Source: Acidobacteriota bacterium
GTDB lineage: Bacteria; Acidobacteriota; Terriglobia; Bryobacterales; UBA6623
DNA length: 64,000 nt
Reading direction: 5' to 3'
Assembly: GCA_016125275.1 (NCBI GenBank)
Contig: WGMB01000003.1
Location: 1,091,896-1,155,895, forward strand
Shown piece after piece: positions 8,489 through 18,972 of the stretch. The position numbers and the translations under genes are program-made. The stretch's first letter is position 1; each line of letters begins with the position of its first letter. The notes below the pieces were generated by a model, which was given only the letters and a program-made list of their open reading frames with translations, did no database searches and had not been told where the DNA came from.

Positions 8489-10002
8489 AGTATTGGCTGG
8501 GAATCGACATCGGCACCGGCGGCTCGAGAGCCCTGCTGGTGGACGCCGAGGGCGTCGTCGCCGCCGGCGTGACCGCGCCGCACGAAGAGATGCGCATGGA
8601 GCGGCCCCTGTGGGCCGAGCAGCGCCCCGAGAACTGGTGGGACGCCGCACAGCTCGCCATCCGCGAAGCGCTGGCCAAGGCTGGGGCGAAGGGCGAGCAG
8701 ATCGCCGGGGTCGGCTTCTCCGGGCAGATGCACGGGCTCACGCTGCTCGACGCCGCCGGCGAGGTCATCCGGCCGGCGCTGATCTGGTGCGACCAGCGCA
8801 GCCAGCAGCAGGTCGACTGGATCAACCGCACCGCCGGCAAGGCGTTCGTGCTGGAGCAAACGGCCAATCCGGCGCTGACGGGCTTTACCGCGCCGAAGCT
8901 GCTGTGGGTTCGCGACAACGACCCGCGCAGCTACGAGCGCGTCCGCAAGCTCCTGCTGCCCAAGGACTACGTCCGCTACATGCTCACCGGCGACTACGCC
9001 GGGGACGTCTCCGACGCCTCGGGAACGGCCCTGTTCGACGTGATGGGCCGCCGCTGGGCGTTGCCCCTGGTCGAGCGGCTGGGCCTCGACGCCGACATTC
9101 TGCCGCCGGTATACGAGTCCTCGGCCGTGGTCGGAGCGGTTTCAAACCGAGCGGCCGAGAGCACCGGGCTCGCCGCCGGAACGCCGGTAGTCGCCGGAGC
9201 GGGCGACCAGGCGGCCAGCGCAGTGGGCAACGGCATCGTCGAGACCGGCTTGGTGTCGTGCACCATCGGCACCTCCGGCGTGGTGTTCGCTCACATGGAC
9301 CAGGCCGCGTACGATCCCGGCGGCCGGGTGCACACGTTCTGCCACGCCGCGCCCGGCAAGTGGCACGTGATGGGCGTGACGCAGGGGGCCGGACTGAGCC
9401 TGCAATGGTTCCGCAATCAGCTCGGCCAGGACGCCGTCGCCCGTGCGGCGCAGGAAGGCGGGGATGCCTACGAAATCCTGATGGCCGAAGCCGCCCACGC
9501 CCCGGCCGGAAGCCAGGGCCTGTACTGGCTGCCTTACCTGATGGGCGAGCGCACGCCGCACCTCGACGCCGCTGCGCGCGGCGGCTGGATCGGTTTGACC
9601 GCCAGCCACACCCGCGCGGACCTGATCCGTTCGCTGATCGAGGGCGTCAGCTACAGCCTCAAGGATTGTCTCGAGATCGTCGAAAGCCTCGGCGTCGGCG
9701 TCGAGGCGGTGCGGGCTTCCGGCGGCGGCGCCAAGAGCCCCTTCTGGCGCTCGATCCTGGCGGGCGTCTTCAGCAAGCCGATCGCGACGCTGCAAACTCA
9801 AGAAGGCTCGGCTTACGGGGCGGCGCTGCTGGCAATGGTGGGATCGGGGCGCTTCGACTCGGTCGAGGAGGCCTGCCAAGCCACGATTCGCGAGCGCGAG
9901 CGGATCAGCCCGGACCCGGACCTCACGGCCGTCTACGAGCCCGGTCACAAGCTCTACCAGTCGCTGTATCCGGCCTTGCAGGCGTCGTTCCCGCGGATGT
10001 GA
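8485..10002 (+). CDS. xylB: Xylulokinase-like FGGY carbohydrate kinase
   Basis: FGGY kinase of 505 residues. N-terminal ATPase fold motif WLGIDIGTGGSRALLVD, the xylulokinase substrate motif GFSGQMHGLTLLD, LIWCDQRSQQQ, LLPKDYVRYMLTGDYAGD with DASGT, then the second domain with VAGAGDQAASAVGNG, TIGTSGVV, YLMGERTPHLD and RASGGGAKSPFW. The MHG motif favours D-xylulose as substrate, giving xylulose 5-phosphate for the pentose phosphate pathway. Start ATG 8485 overlaps the ROK gene stop by 4 bases. No isomerase or transporter gene is next to it, so the sugar is inferred from the family only. Confidence 0.9.
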   Translation: MKYWLGIDIGTGGSRALLVDAEGVVAAGVTAPHEEMRMERPLWAEQRPENWWDAAQLAIREALAKAGAKGEQIAGVGFSGQMHGLTLLDAAGEVIRPALIWCDQRSQQQVDWINRTAGKAFVLEQTANPALTGFTAPKLLWVRDNDPRSYERVRKLLLPKDYVRYMLTGDYAGDVSDASGTALFDVMGRRWALPLVERLGLDADILPPVYESSAVVGAVSNRAAESTGLAAGTPVVAGAGDQAASAVGNGIVETGLVSCTIGTSGVVFAHMDQAAYDPGGRVHTFCHAAPGKWHVMGVTQGAGLSLQWFRNQLGQDAVARAAQEGGDAYEILMAEAAHAPAGSQGLYWLPYLMGERTPHLDAAARGGWIGLTASHTRADLIRSLIEGVSYSLKDCLEIVESLGVGVEAVRASGGGAKSPFWRSILAGVFSKPIATLQTQEGSAYGAALLAMVGSGRFDSVEEACQATIRERERISPDPDLTAVYEPGHKLYQSLYPALQASFPRM

Positions 10003-10055
10003 CTGCTAGAATTCCGGCTGGGCTCGGCGTCCCCGTCCGGGACCGGCCTGGATGC

Positions 10056-10856
10056 ATGACCGACGCCACCCGCCGGGCCTTCGACGCCGTCGCTGAAACC
10101 TACGACGCGGACTTCACCGACTCGCACATCGGCCGTCTGCAGCGCGGACAGCTCCGGCGCATCTACGACCGGCTCTTTGCGCCCGGCATGCGGCTGCTCG
10201 ACCTCGGCTGCGGCACCGGCGAGGACGCCTTGGCCTTCGCCGCCGACGGCTGCGAGGTGGAGGGCGTGGACGTCTCGCCGGCGATGGTCGAGCTGGCGCG
10301 CCGCCGAGCGGCCGACGCCGGGCTGGAGGAACGAGCGGCCTTTCTGGCGCTGCCGCTGGAACGGCTCGACGAGCTGCCCGAGCGAGGCTTTCAAGGCGCC
10401 TACTCGAGCTTCAGCCCGCTGAGCTGCGTGCGCGAGCTGGCTCCGGTGGCTCGGGCGCTGGCCGACCGCATGGAGCCCGACGCGCCCTTGGCGTTGTGCC
10501 TGATGAGCCGCTGGTGCTTGTGGGAGACAGTGCTCTACCCCTTCACCGCCCGCCTGCACGAAGCCGCCGGACGAGAACTCGGGGGCTGGGTGAGGGCCTC
10601 GGCCGCCAGCCATGAAGTCGCCCTCTATTACCACGGCGTCCGTGAGGTGAAGAGAGCCTTCGCACCGTGGTTCCGGCTGGAAGGCGCGCAGGGGCTGGGA
10701 GTCTTCACGCCGCCCACCTATTTGGAGCCCTGGGCTCGCCGGAGGCAGCGCCTGCTGGGCGGGCTGGCTTGGCTCGACGAGCGCTTGGCCGCCCTGCCGC
10801 TGGTGCGTTCGCTGGCCGAGCATCGCGTCATGGTGCTGCGCCGGACTCCGGACTAG
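10056..10856 (+). CDS. Class I SAM-dependent methyltransferase
   Basis: A 266-residue methyltransferase with a good SAM-binding motif I (LLDLGCGTGEDALAFA), motif II acidic end VEGVDVSPAMVELARRRA, and AYSSFSPLSCVREL in the motif IV position. The C-terminal half carries the remaining Rossmann strands and a helical cap. The substrate cannot be told. ATG 10056 starts the conserved region (AFDAVAETYDADF); a TAGAAT hexamer at 10007-10012 could be its -10 element. It stands alone between xylB and the pseudouridine synthase. Confidence 0.8.
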   Translation: MTDATRRAFDAVAETYDADFTDSHIGRLQRGQLRRIYDRLFAPGMRLLDLGCGTGEDALAFAADGCEVEGVDVSPAMVELARRRAADAGLEERAAFLALPLERLDELPERGFQGAYSSFSPLSCVRELAPVARALADRMEPDAPLALCLMSRWCLWETVLYPFTARLHEAAGRELGGWVRASAASHEVALYYHGVREVKRAFAPWFRLEGAQGLGVFTPPTYLEPWARRRQRLLGGLAWLDERLAALPLVRSLAEHRVMVLRRTPD

Positions 10857-10901
10857 ACGAGTCCGGCTCGCGCGTTTGCACTGGAGAGCCGCCGGACCTG
10901 C

Positions 10902-10907
10902 TACGGT
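10902..10907 (+). promoter_or_regulatory. -10-like TACGGT 6 bases before GTG of the RluA gene
   Basis: The hexamer ends 6 bases before GTG 10914 and no Shine-Dalgarno is present, the pattern expected for a leaderless mRNA. Confidence 0.4.
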
Positions 10908-10913
10908 CGAGAC

Positions 10914-11897
10914 GTGGCCGAGCCCATCCATTTCGAGGCGCCGGAAGACGCCGCGGGAGTCCGCCTGGACCGCTTTCTCACCGAGCAGCTCGAAGGCTAC
11001 TCCCGCACCCGGATTCAGGCCTGGATCCGGGACGGTCGCGTGCTGGTGGACGACAACACGGCGCGGCCTTCGGCCAAGCTCGAAGGCGGCGAGTCGATCG
11101 AGGTCGAGCCGCAGGAGCTTGCGCCGCTGCGAGCCGTCCCGGAAGCCATCCCGCTCGACGTTCTGTACGAGGACGAGGACTGCGTGGTCGTCTGCAAGCC
11201 CGCCGGCATGGCCGTCCACGCCGGGGCCGGAGCCGCCGGGGCCTCCGGAACGCTGGTCAACGCGCTGCTGCATCGCTTTCAAGGCAAGCTGTCGAGCATC
11301 GGCGGCGAGTTGCGACCGGGCATCGTTCACCGCCTGGACCGCTTTACCAGCGGCGCGATCGTCGCCGCCAAAACCGATCGGGGCCACCAGGCGCTGGCCG
11401 AGCAGTTCGAGCGGCGCTCAGTCGGTAAGACGTATCAGGCGATCGTCCACGGCCAGGTTCTCGATCCGCTGATCGAGACGCGGCCGGCCAAGGGACGCGT
11501 GATCAAGCCCGAAGCAACGGCGTGGGTGCGGCTGGAGAGCCCGATCGGGCGAGACACCCGTCGCAGGGCCCGCATGGCCGTGGGCGGCGGCGGCCGTCCG
11601 GCCATCACTGACTACCGGCCGCTGCGCTCCAACCTGCGCTATTCCTTGCTGGAGGTCCGCATCCACACGGGCCGCACGCACCAGATCCGCGTGCATTTGA
11701 GCTGGATTGGCCGGCCGGTGGTCGGCGATCGCCTGTACGGCGCAGCGTCCCCCGACGACGGCGTCGAGCAGCCGGACCGCTACTATCTGCACGCAGCCCT
11801 ACTGCGGTTTCGGAGCCCCTCGACCGGCGAGGAGGTGTCCGTCGTGGCGCCGACGGACGCGGATTGGAATCAAAGGTTGACCGCGCTGGAGTTATAA
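10914..11897 (+). CDS. RluA/RluD-family 23S rRNA pseudouridine synthase
   Basis: Isomerises uridine to pseudouridine in RNA. An S4 RNA-binding domain occupies about residues 12-60 (VRLDRFLTEQLEGYSRTRIQAWI), then the catalytic domain begins at LDVLYEDEDCVVVCKPAGM. The catalytic aspartate is in GIVHRLDRFTSG; further family motifs are KTYQAIVHG and RTHQIRVHLSWIGRPVVGDRLYG. Length 327 residues fits RluD-type enzymes that modify helix 69 of 23S rRNA, but the exact target site is not decided by sequence alone. GTG start, with a -10-like element directly upstream. Confidence 0.9.
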   Translation: MAEPIHFEAPEDAAGVRLDRFLTEQLEGYSRTRIQAWIRDGRVLVDDNTARPSAKLEGGESIEVEPQELAPLRAVPEAIPLDVLYEDEDCVVVCKPAGMAVHAGAGAAGASGTLVNALLHRFQGKLSSIGGELRPGIVHRLDRFTSGAIVAAKTDRGHQALAEQFERRSVGKTYQAIVHGQVLDPLIETRPAKGRVIKPEATAWVRLESPIGRDTRRRARMAVGGGGRPAITDYRPLRSNLRYSLLEVRIHTGRTHQIRVHLSWIGRPVVGDRLYGAASPDDGVEQPDRYYLHAALLRFRSPSTGEEVSVVAPTDADWNQRLTALEL

Positions 11898-11917
11898 TCA
11901 CGGGCAGCTTGCAGTTC

Positions 11918-12877
11918 ATGACGAGACGGTCTTTTTGTTTGTCGGGAGCCGCCGGGTTGGCGGCCGGGTCCTTGCGCGCGCAGGAGGCCGGCAAGGTCGC
12001 CGGCCAGGAACAGGCGTCGGAATTGGGCGATGAGTCCAAGATCGTCGTCCAGGTCTCGCGCGTTCCGCTGCTGTTCACCGTCACCGACAAGAAGAACCGC
12101 TTCATCACGAACCTCGAAAAAGAGGACTTCGAGATCTACGACAACGGCGAGCCGCAGGAGATTCGCCAGTTCGTCCGCGAGAGCGATCTGCCGCTGCGCA
12201 TCGGCATCCTCATGGACACGTCGAACTCGATCCGCGGCCGCTTTCGCTTCGAGCAGGAAGCCGCCATCGAGTTCATCCGCGGCGTGCTGGCGCAGGAGAA
12301 GGACCGGGCCTTTCTGGTCGCCTACGACACCCGCGCCGAGCTGATGGTCGACTTCACGCACGACTCCGAAAAGCTCGCCGAGGGCGTCCGCTCGATGCGG
12401 CCGGGCGGCGGCACGGCGCTGTACGACTCGATCTACTACGCCTGCCGCGACAAGCTGCCCGAGGATCGGCCGCTCGAGGAGTTCCGCCGGGCGCTGGTCC
12501 TCATCGGCGACGGCGAGGACAACCAGTCCAGCGTCACCCGCGACATGGCGCTCGAGATGGCTCACAAGGCCGAGGCCGTGCTCTACACCATCTCCACCAA
12601 TCGCTCGGGCATGCGCCAGGACGGCGACAAGGTGCTCAAGTACTTCGCCGAGGAGACCGGCGGCGTCAGCTTCCACCCGTTCCAGGCCACTGAGCTGGAG
12701 CAATCGTTCGCGGATATCGCCAACGAGCTGCGCCACCAGTACTTCATCATCTATTCGCCGACGAACTTTGCGATGGACGGCAGCTTCCACAAGATCAAGA
12801 TCAAGTCGAACGTCAAGAACGCCGTCGTCCGCGCCCGTTCCGGATACTACGCGCCCACGCCCGACGAGTTGCGCTGA
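11918..12877 (+). CDS. Secreted VWFA-domain protein (acidobacterial type)
   Basis: The 319-residue product begins with a Tat-like signal (MTRRSFCLSGAAGLAAGSLRA). A short beta domain follows (LLFTVTDKKNRFITNLEKED, FEIYDNGEPQEIRQF), then a von Willebrand factor A domain with an intact MIDAS motif DTSNS, DFTHDSEKL, GGGTALYDSIYYA and the late LIGDGEDNQS. This two-part layout is typical of the many VWFA-related proteins in Acidobacteriota; their function is mostly unknown, probably surface or periplasmic protein binding. ATG 11918 places the signal peptide first. TATAAT at 11893-11898 is a probable -10 element. Confidence 0.88.
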   Translation: MTRRSFCLSGAAGLAAGSLRAQEAGKVAGQEQASELGDESKIVVQVSRVPLLFTVTDKKNRFITNLEKEDFEIYDNGEPQEIRQFVRESDLPLRIGILMDTSNSIRGRFRFEQEAAIEFIRGVLAQEKDRAFLVAYDTRAELMVDFTHDSEKLAEGVRSMRPGGGTALYDSIYYACRDKLPEDRPLEEFRRALVLIGDGEDNQSSVTRDMALEMAHKAEAVLYTISTNRSGMRQDGDKVLKYFAEETGGVSFHPFQATELEQSFADIANELRHQYFIIYSPTNFAMDGSFHKIKIKSNVKNAVVRARSGYYAPTPDELR

Positions 12878-12924
12878 CCGGCGCGCCCCCGCGTCCCGCC
12901 GTGTGACGCTCAGCCCGAGAATAC

Positions 12925-12956
12925 AGCGGATCGCTCGACCCGCTTTCGTTTTTTGT
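12925..12956 (+). terminator. Probable intrinsic terminator after the VWFA gene
   Basis: AGCGG (12925-12929) pairs with CCGCT (12940-12944), extended by TCG/CGA across one mismatch, followed by TTTCGTTTTTT. It would end the VWFA transcript; the T-rich stretch also lies where the recA -35 element would be. Confidence 0.45.
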
Positions 12957-13016
12957 TCGCCTGATGTACGATGAGGGTCCGACCCGCATCGTGCGGAAAT
13001 CAAGGAGCCCGAAGAC

Positions 13017-14093
<1,077 letters not shown>

Positions 14094-14104
14094 TCGGCCT
14101 GCGT

Positions 14105-14110
14105 TATGCT
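14105..14110 (+). promoter_or_regulatory. -10-like TATGCT 6 bases before GTG of the TPR gene
   Basis: The hexamer is placed so that transcription would begin at or next to GTG 14117. No Shine-Dalgarno is visible. Confidence 0.4.
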
Positions 14111-14116
14111 GTTGGC

Positions 14117-15574
14117 GTGTCTGCCTGGACCAAGCTCTGTCTTGCCCTCGCGCTGCTGTTGAGCGCAGGGGGCTGCAACCGGGGCGAGGAGGGTTCAGTC
14201 AAGCTTCCGCCGCCCCCGGAGTTCGACCTCAGCTCTCTGGGGGAGAATCCTCGGCTGCTGGTGGAAGAAGCCCTGGCGCGGCTCGAACAGAACCCCAACG
14301 ACGCCGGGCTCAACGGGCAGCTCGGCATGCTGTTTCACGCCTACGGGCGGTACGCAGACGCCGCCGCGATGTATGGCCGAGCACGCCAGCTCGCCCCCAA
14401 AGCCGGACGCTGGTCCTACTACCAGGGCGTCACGCTGGCCGAGCTCAAGCAGGTCGACGGCGCGGCGGAGGCGTTCAAGGAGAACCGCGAGCGCTGGCCC
14501 GACCACGCCCCGACGTTGCTGCGGCTGGCTCGGCTGTATTTCGAGGCGGGCGAGCTGGCCAAGAGCGACGCGCTGCGCAAGCAGGGGCGCGCAACGCTGG
14601 ACCAGCTCATCGAGCAGCACCCTGATTTCGCGCCCGGGCTGATCGAGCTGGCCCGTCGCCAGTCCGGGGCCGGCGACGATCAGGCCGCCATCGAATCGCT
14701 CCACAAGGCGATTGACCTCAACTACCCCGGCAAGGAAGCCCACCAAGCGCTTGCCGAGATCCTCGATCGGCGGGGAGAGAAGGAGGAAGCGGAGCGCTAC
14801 CGCGTGCTGGCCGCCAAACGTCCGGCCGTGCAGGACCTGGGCGATCGGTGGATGGCCGAGATCCGGGGCCTGGCCGTGACCGATCTCGGTTTCGCCGAGC
14901 GCGGCGAGCAGCTTGTGAAGGCGAATCGGCTGGGGCCGGCCGCCACGGAGTTCGAGCGCGCCATCGAAGCCGGCGGCGACGAGGACGCCCGCGTCAACCT
15001 GATCGCCGTATATGGCATGCAGGGTCTCGTCGACAAGGCCGAGCAACAGTACCGGTCTGCTCTGCGGGAGGGCGTGGAGACGGGCCGTCTGCACCTGAAT
15101 ATGGCGACCGTCCTGCTTGGCCAGGGTCGTCACAAGGAGGCCGAAGAGCTCTACCTCAAGGCCATGACGATCGACCCGTTTCTGCTCAAGGCCTATCTCG
15201 GCATGAGCCGCAGTTGCTTCCTGCAGAAGAGGCTGGCGGACGCCCAGCGCTGGTCCGAGCTGGCGGTGAAGCGCGAACCCGAGAGCACGCCGGCGCGCTT
15301 CGAGCTGGCGCGGGTCCTCCGGGCCCAAGGCAAGCCATCCGCCGCTCTGCCGCATATTCAGGTCGCGATCCGTTATTCCGAAGGCAAGGACCAGTTGCAG
15401 GCCTATCGCCTGCTGGCCAAGCTCCAGCTCGACACTCACGACCCCGAAGCCGCCGCCGCCACTCTGCGGACGGCGCTCGAAACGGCCCGGAGCACGGGCG
15501 ACAACGTGGAGGCCATCCTCATCCAGACCCAGATCGACGACATCGGCAAACCCGCAGCCGCGGAGGCCCCCTAG
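14117..15574 (+). CDS. TPR-repeat lipoprotein
   Basis: The 485-residue product starts with a lipoprotein signal ([12 protein letters not shown], lipobox Cys about residue 21) and consists mostly of tetratricopeptide repeats, for example [55 protein letters not shown] and [26 protein letters not shown] arrays are protein-interaction scaffolds; the anchoring suggests an outer- or inner-membrane location facing the periplasm. GTG 14117 lies 6 bases after a TATGCT hexamer (14105-14110), again a leaderless arrangement. It is followed by an aldo/keto reductase but probably is not in an operon with it. Confidence 0.82.
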   Translation: MSAWTKLCLALALLLSAGGCNRGEEGSVKLPPPPEFDLSSLGENPRLLVEEALARLEQNPNDAGLNGQLGMLFHAYGRYADAAAMYGRARQLAPKAGRWSYYQGVTLAELKQVDGAAEAFKENRERWPDHAPTLLRLARLYFEAGELAKSDALRKQGRATLDQLIEQHPDFAPGLIELARRQSGAGDDQAAIESLHKAIDLNYPGKEAHQALAEILDRRGEKEEAERYRVLAAKRPAVQDLGDRWMAEIRGLAVTDLGFAERGEQLVKANRLGPAATEFERAIEAGGDEDARVNLIAVYGMQGLVDKAEQQYRSALREGVETGRLHLNMATVLLGQGRHKEAEELYLKAMTIDPFLLKAYLGMSRSCFLQKRLADAQRWSELAVKREPESTPARFELARVLRAQGKPSAALPHIQVAIRYSEGKDQLQAYRLLAKLQLDTHDPEAAAATLRTALETARSTGDNVEAILIQTQIDDIGKPAAAEAP

Positions 15575-15624
15575 GCGCAAGCGGCTTGACAGCGGCGGCG
15601 CCGGTGGGCCAACGTAGCCACGGT

Positions 15625-16584
15625 ATGTCGAGCGAAATCACCCGCCGTACGTTCATCGGTTCCGCAGCCGCCGCCTCGGCCGCATCCGCCGCCACGGCCT
15701 TGCCCACGCGGGCTCTGGGCCGCACGGGGGCCCGACCGTCGATTCTGGCGCTGGGCTGTGGCAGCCGCCTGCTGGCCTACGGAGCCCCCGACAAGGCCGC
15801 CGAAGCCGTCAATCTGGCGATCGACTCCGGAATCACTTACATCGACACCGCGCAGGCCTACGGCGACGGCAAGAGTGAGACCTGGGTCGGCGAAGTCCTG
15901 AAGACGCGCCGCAAGGAGGTCTTTCTAGCGACGAAGATCCGCGCCCGCGACTACGACGAGGCGGCCCGCTGGACCGAAGGCAGCTTCAAGCGCCTGCAGA
16001 CCGACCAGGTCGATCTCATCCACATCCACAATCTCTGGGGCGACGACGATCTCGAGGCCGCCGAGAAGGGCGTTTTGAAGCTCTTGCTCAAACTGCGGGA
16101 CGAGAAGGCCTGCCGCTTCATCGGGGTCACCAGCCACACCTTCCCCGAGACGCTCGCCAAGGCGCTCGAGCGGCACGATTTCGACTGTACCCAGATGGCG
16201 CTCAACGCCGCGCTGCAAGGCCGCAGCACCGAGGGCAAGAACCTGCCGCCGGTCCCCGAAAACAGCTTCGAACGGATCGCCCTGCCGGTGGCCAAGAGGA
16301 AGAACCTGGGCGTGATCGCCATGAAGGTGACCGCGCAGGAGGGTTTGCTCGGGCAGGGCGCGGGCAAGGCCGACATCGAGCCGCTGCTGCGCTACTCGCT
16401 GTCACTGCCGGTCTCGGTCGCCGTCGTGGGCATGCCGCAGCTCGACCATATTCGGCAGAACACACAGCTCGCGCGGAGCTTCACGCCAATGCCGCAGGAC
16501 GAGATGCAGCGGTTTTCCGTGGAGATGTCTGAGGCGAACAAGCTCGCCGTGGACCGCCACTTCTGCTGCCACGAAGACGCTTGA
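15625..16584 (+). CDS. Tat-exported aldo/keto reductase
   Basis: NAD(P)H-dependent oxidoreductase with a TIM-barrel fold. It begins with a twin-arginine signal (ITRRTFIGSAAAASAA). The AKR core starts at LGRTGARPSILALGCGSR; the catalytic residues are visible as Asp in YIDTAQAYGDGKSE (with Tyr), Lys in VFLATKIRA, and His in LIHIHNLWGDDD. Late motifs include GVIAMKV and LSLPVSVAVVGM. A Cys/His-rich end (HFCCHED) closes the 319-residue protein. Substrate unknown. An exported AKR needs its nucleotide cofactor bound before Tat export; such proteins are frequent in Acidobacteriota and Planctomycetota. Confidence 0.85.
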   Translation: MSSEITRRTFIGSAAAASAASAATALPTRALGRTGARPSILALGCGSRLLAYGAPDKAAEAVNLAIDSGITYIDTAQAYGDGKSETWVGEVLKTRRKEVFLATKIRARDYDEAARWTEGSFKRLQTDQVDLIHIHNLWGDDDLEAAEKGVLKLLLKLRDEKACRFIGVTSHTFPETLAKALERHDFDCTQMALNAALQGRSTEGKNLPPVPENSFERIALPVAKRKNLGVIAMKVTAQEGLLGQGAGKADIEPLLRYSLSLPVSVAVVGMPQLDHIRQNTQLARSFTPMPQDEMQRFSVEMSEANKLAVDRHFCCHEDA

Positions 16585-16606
16585 GCCCGCGGCAGGGCTG
16601 AGGCGG

Positions 16607-18925
16607 CTACGGGTCCAGCGGCCAGGGGGCAGCAGGGCCGTTGGCCGCCGGCGGCGCCGTCCAGGCGCCCCGCAATTGCCAGCCGGAGTCCGCGCCGGCG
16701 GCGTCGAGCGCGTCGGTCCAGATCTCGAGCTCCCCTTCCAGCGAGCCCAGGGCTTCGACCTCGGCCTGTACCGAGAGTACGCCGGCGGTCCAGCCGGCCG
16801 CCCAGTCCGTCACGCGGCAGCTTGCGTTCTCGAGCGTCAGCGCAAACCCGGTGGCCTCGTCGTTCACCAGGTCGAGGCGCTCGGCGACGGGGTCGTAGCG
16901 CAGCCAGCAAGCCTGCGGCGAGGTCAGCGACGCTCCGATCCGCAGATGCACGTCGCGCAGGTCCTCGGGGCCGTCAGGATCAGCGAAGAACGCCGCCAGG
17001 CGCACGGTTCCGCCGACGACGGCCGACGGCGCGAGGCCTCCCGCCTGCGGAGGCTGATTCGCGGGCGAAGAAGGCGGCGGAGTGGGCGTGGGGGGCGGCG
17101 TGGGAGACGCCGAGGCGGTCACCTCCCAGCTCCCCGCTTCCGCCCAAGGGGCGTACAGGTTGCCGGAATCGGTCACCTTCAAGTAGACCTTCTTCTTGCC
17201 GGCGAACTGTTCGCTGAAGCGCAGGTGGACCGTGGCGGTCAGGCGATTGTTGACCGCCGAGGCGCTCGACCCCGCCCCGGACACCGTGCACTGGCTATTG
17301 GAGACCGTCCCGGTCCCGGGAGCCGTCTGCCCCTTGAGCCCGTTTCCCAGGTCGTTGACGAGCTGGAAGACGTCCGCCCGCTGGTCGTAGCGCACCCAGC
17401 AGGTTCCGCCCGTCCCCAGGGTGTCGGAGACTTGCAGCTCGGCGAAGCGGATGTCCGGACCGCCGTCGGGGTCTTCGAACGTCATGCTCAACGAAGCTTC
17501 GCCGCCACGGCCTCCACCGCCGCCAAGCGACACGATCTTCGGCGGAGCGCCGGGCAGGTTCGGCGGCGTCGGAGTCGGAGTCGGCGTTGGAGTCGGCGTT
17601 GGAGTCGGCGTTGGCGTTGGCGGCGGAGTCGGTGTGGGCGTCGGAGTCGGAGTCGGTGTCGGCGTTGGAGTGGGGGTTGGAGCCGGCGGGGCCGGCGAGG
17701 AACCGCCCGTCCGCCACGCGGCGGCCGTGTAGCGGGTGGCGTTGAGCGTGGCCACGTTATCGGCGGCGTTGGGCTGCCCCTGGGCGACGCCGGCGGGGCG
17801 CCCGTTGACCGTGACATTCGGGCTCGACCAAACGTTCATGCCCGTGCAGGCGCCGCAGCCGTTGGCGTAGGCCATCACGGTGTAGAAGCCTCCCTGCGGG
17901 TCTTGATAGCCATGCGAGTAGGCGAACGCGCCGGAGCCGCCGGAGTTGTTGCGGTCGTGGGCGCAGCCCAGGTTATGGCCGACCTCATGGGCGAAACCAT
18001 AGGCCGGCCCGGCCGCGAAGTTCTGTTCGACCACGCTGTAGGCTTTGGAAGCAAAGCCGGCGCCCTGCCCTTGCAGGATCCACGCCAAGCCGATCACGCC
18101 GCCGTTCGCCCCGGGCCCGTGGAGCCAGACCGAGACGACGTCGGCGCCGTACTGGTCCCGCAGCGACTGCAACTGCGCGTTGCCGGTGGCGGTGGAGAGG
18201 AAGCCGCCCGAAGCGCTCTCGCCCGGCCCCAGGTCCACTTCCACCACCCCCGCCAGGTTGAGCTGCAGCCCTGCTCCGCTCTGGGCCCAACCGGCGTTGG
18301 CCTCCGCCACAGCCAAGTAGGCCCGGTCGCTCACGCCGCTTAGCCCGCCGCGGGCCGCGACGGCGGCCGGCGTGGCAGCCACCAGCACGTCAATGGTCAC
18401 GGACCCGGCTTGGCTGGGCGGCTCCGGCGACAGAGAGGCGGTCGAGACGGGCTCGGCCTCCACGGCGTCGTCGCCCAGAAAGACTCTCTGGTAGAGGACT
18501 TCGCGCGCCTCCGACACGCCGGCTTCTTCCGGGACAATTTCAAAGAAGCGGCCGTCGGCGGTCCGCAGCGAGCCGCTCAAACGACCGTCGACCAAGCTCA
18601 GCACGACATCGTCGCCGGACGCGCCGCCGCGCCAAGCCCGGCCCGAGCCGCCCGCCGCCGGCAGCGGGAGCAACCGCATCTCCGGCCGCATGTCGGCGAA
18701 CAGATTCAGGCGCACGGGCCCTGCTAAGAGAGCGTCCGCAAAGGTCCTGCCGAACACGATGCGCTCGCTGCGAACCGTCGGCAGCGCCGCGCGCCGAGAT
18801 CGCGAGGGCGCGGCCGAGACGCTTCCGGCGCGCTCGAAGACCTCAGGCGCCTCGTCGGAGGCGCCGCGCACCGGGGGAACCAGCGCCAGCAAAGCAATCA
18901 GCAGGAAGATCCGAGATCCGCTCAC
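16607..18925 (-). CDS. Secreted metzincin (M12-like) protease with Thr-Pro linker and repeated C-terminal domains
   Basis: A 772-residue secreted protein. Signal peptide [21 protein letters not shown]; propeptide-like region to about residue 170; a reprolysin-like metalloprotease domain about 175-405 with the complete zinc motif [12 protein letters not shown] (residues 313-324). A linker of about 35 alternating Thr-Pro residues (about 411-453) follows. Two related beta domains come next, each with a DPDG...D..CW(V/L)RYD...LVND signature (about 470-600 and 640-760). The protease would act outside the cell on proteins; the tail domains may bind substrate or the surface. The convergent aldo/keto reductase ends 22 bases away. 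Confidence 0.87.
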   Translation of the reverse strand: MSGSRIFLLIALLALVPPVRGASDEAPEVFERAGSVSAAPSRSRRAALPTVRSERIVFGRTFADALLAGPVRLNLFADMRPEMRLLPLPAAGGSGRAWRGGASGDDVVLSLVDGRLSGSLRTADGRFFEIVPEEAGVSEAREVLYQRVFLGDDAVEAEPVSTASLSPEPPSQAGSVTIDVLVAATPAAVAARGGLSGVSDRAYLAVAEANAGWAQSGAGLQLNLAGVVEVDLGPGESASGGFLSTATGNAQLQSLRDQYGADVVSVWLHGPGANGGVIGLAWILQGQGAGFASKAYSVVEQNFAAGPAYGFAHEVGHNLGCAHDRNNSGGSGAFAYSHGYQDPQGGFYTVMAYANGCGACTGMNVWSSPNVTVNGRPAGVAQGQPNAADNVATLNATRYTAAAWRTGGSSPAPPAPTPTPTPTPTPTPTPTPTPPPTPTPTPTPTPTPTPTPTPPNLPGAPPKIVSLGGGGGRGGEASLSMTFEDPDGGPDIRFAELQVSDTLGTGGTCWVRYDQRADVFQLVNDLGNGLKGQTAPGTGTVSNSQCTVSGAGSSASAVNNRLTATVHLRFSEQFAGKKKVYLKVTDSGNLYAPWAEAGSWEVTASASPTPPPTPTPPPSSPANQPPQAGGLAPSAVVGGTVRLAAFFADPDGPEDLRDVHLRIGASLTSPQACWLRYDPVAERLDLVNDEATGFALTLENASCRVTDWAAGWTAGVLSVQAEVEALGSLEGELEIWTDALDAAGADSGWQLRGAWTAPPAANGPAAPWPLDP
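17567..17695 (-). repeat. Short tandem repeat encoding the Thr-Pro linker
   Basis: A run of 6- and 12-base units (GGCGTTGGAGTC-like on the plus strand) encodes alternating Thr-Pro residues between the protease and its C-terminal domains. Such tracts vary in length between strains by slippage. Confidence 0.85.
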
Positions 18926-18956
18926 CTTCCTCTCATCGTCCCGGGGCCGAGCCTGC

Positions 18957-18962
18957 TAGAAT
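18957..18962 (+). promoter_or_regulatory. -10-like TAGAAT 10 bases before the Gfo/Idh gene
   Basis: The hexamer ends 10 bases before ATG 18973, leaving room for only a few leader bases. Confidence 0.4.
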
Positions 18963-18972
18963 CCCCCGCGAG

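Noticed and set aside
12955..12969. GTTC-N7-GTAC before recA as a LexA box
   Set aside because: Only one half-site is exact, and I have no second copy in the window to support it.
17567..17695. Tandem repeats that could suggest a CRISPR array
   Set aside because: Units are 6-12 bases without spacers and encode a Thr-Pro linker in frame with the protease.
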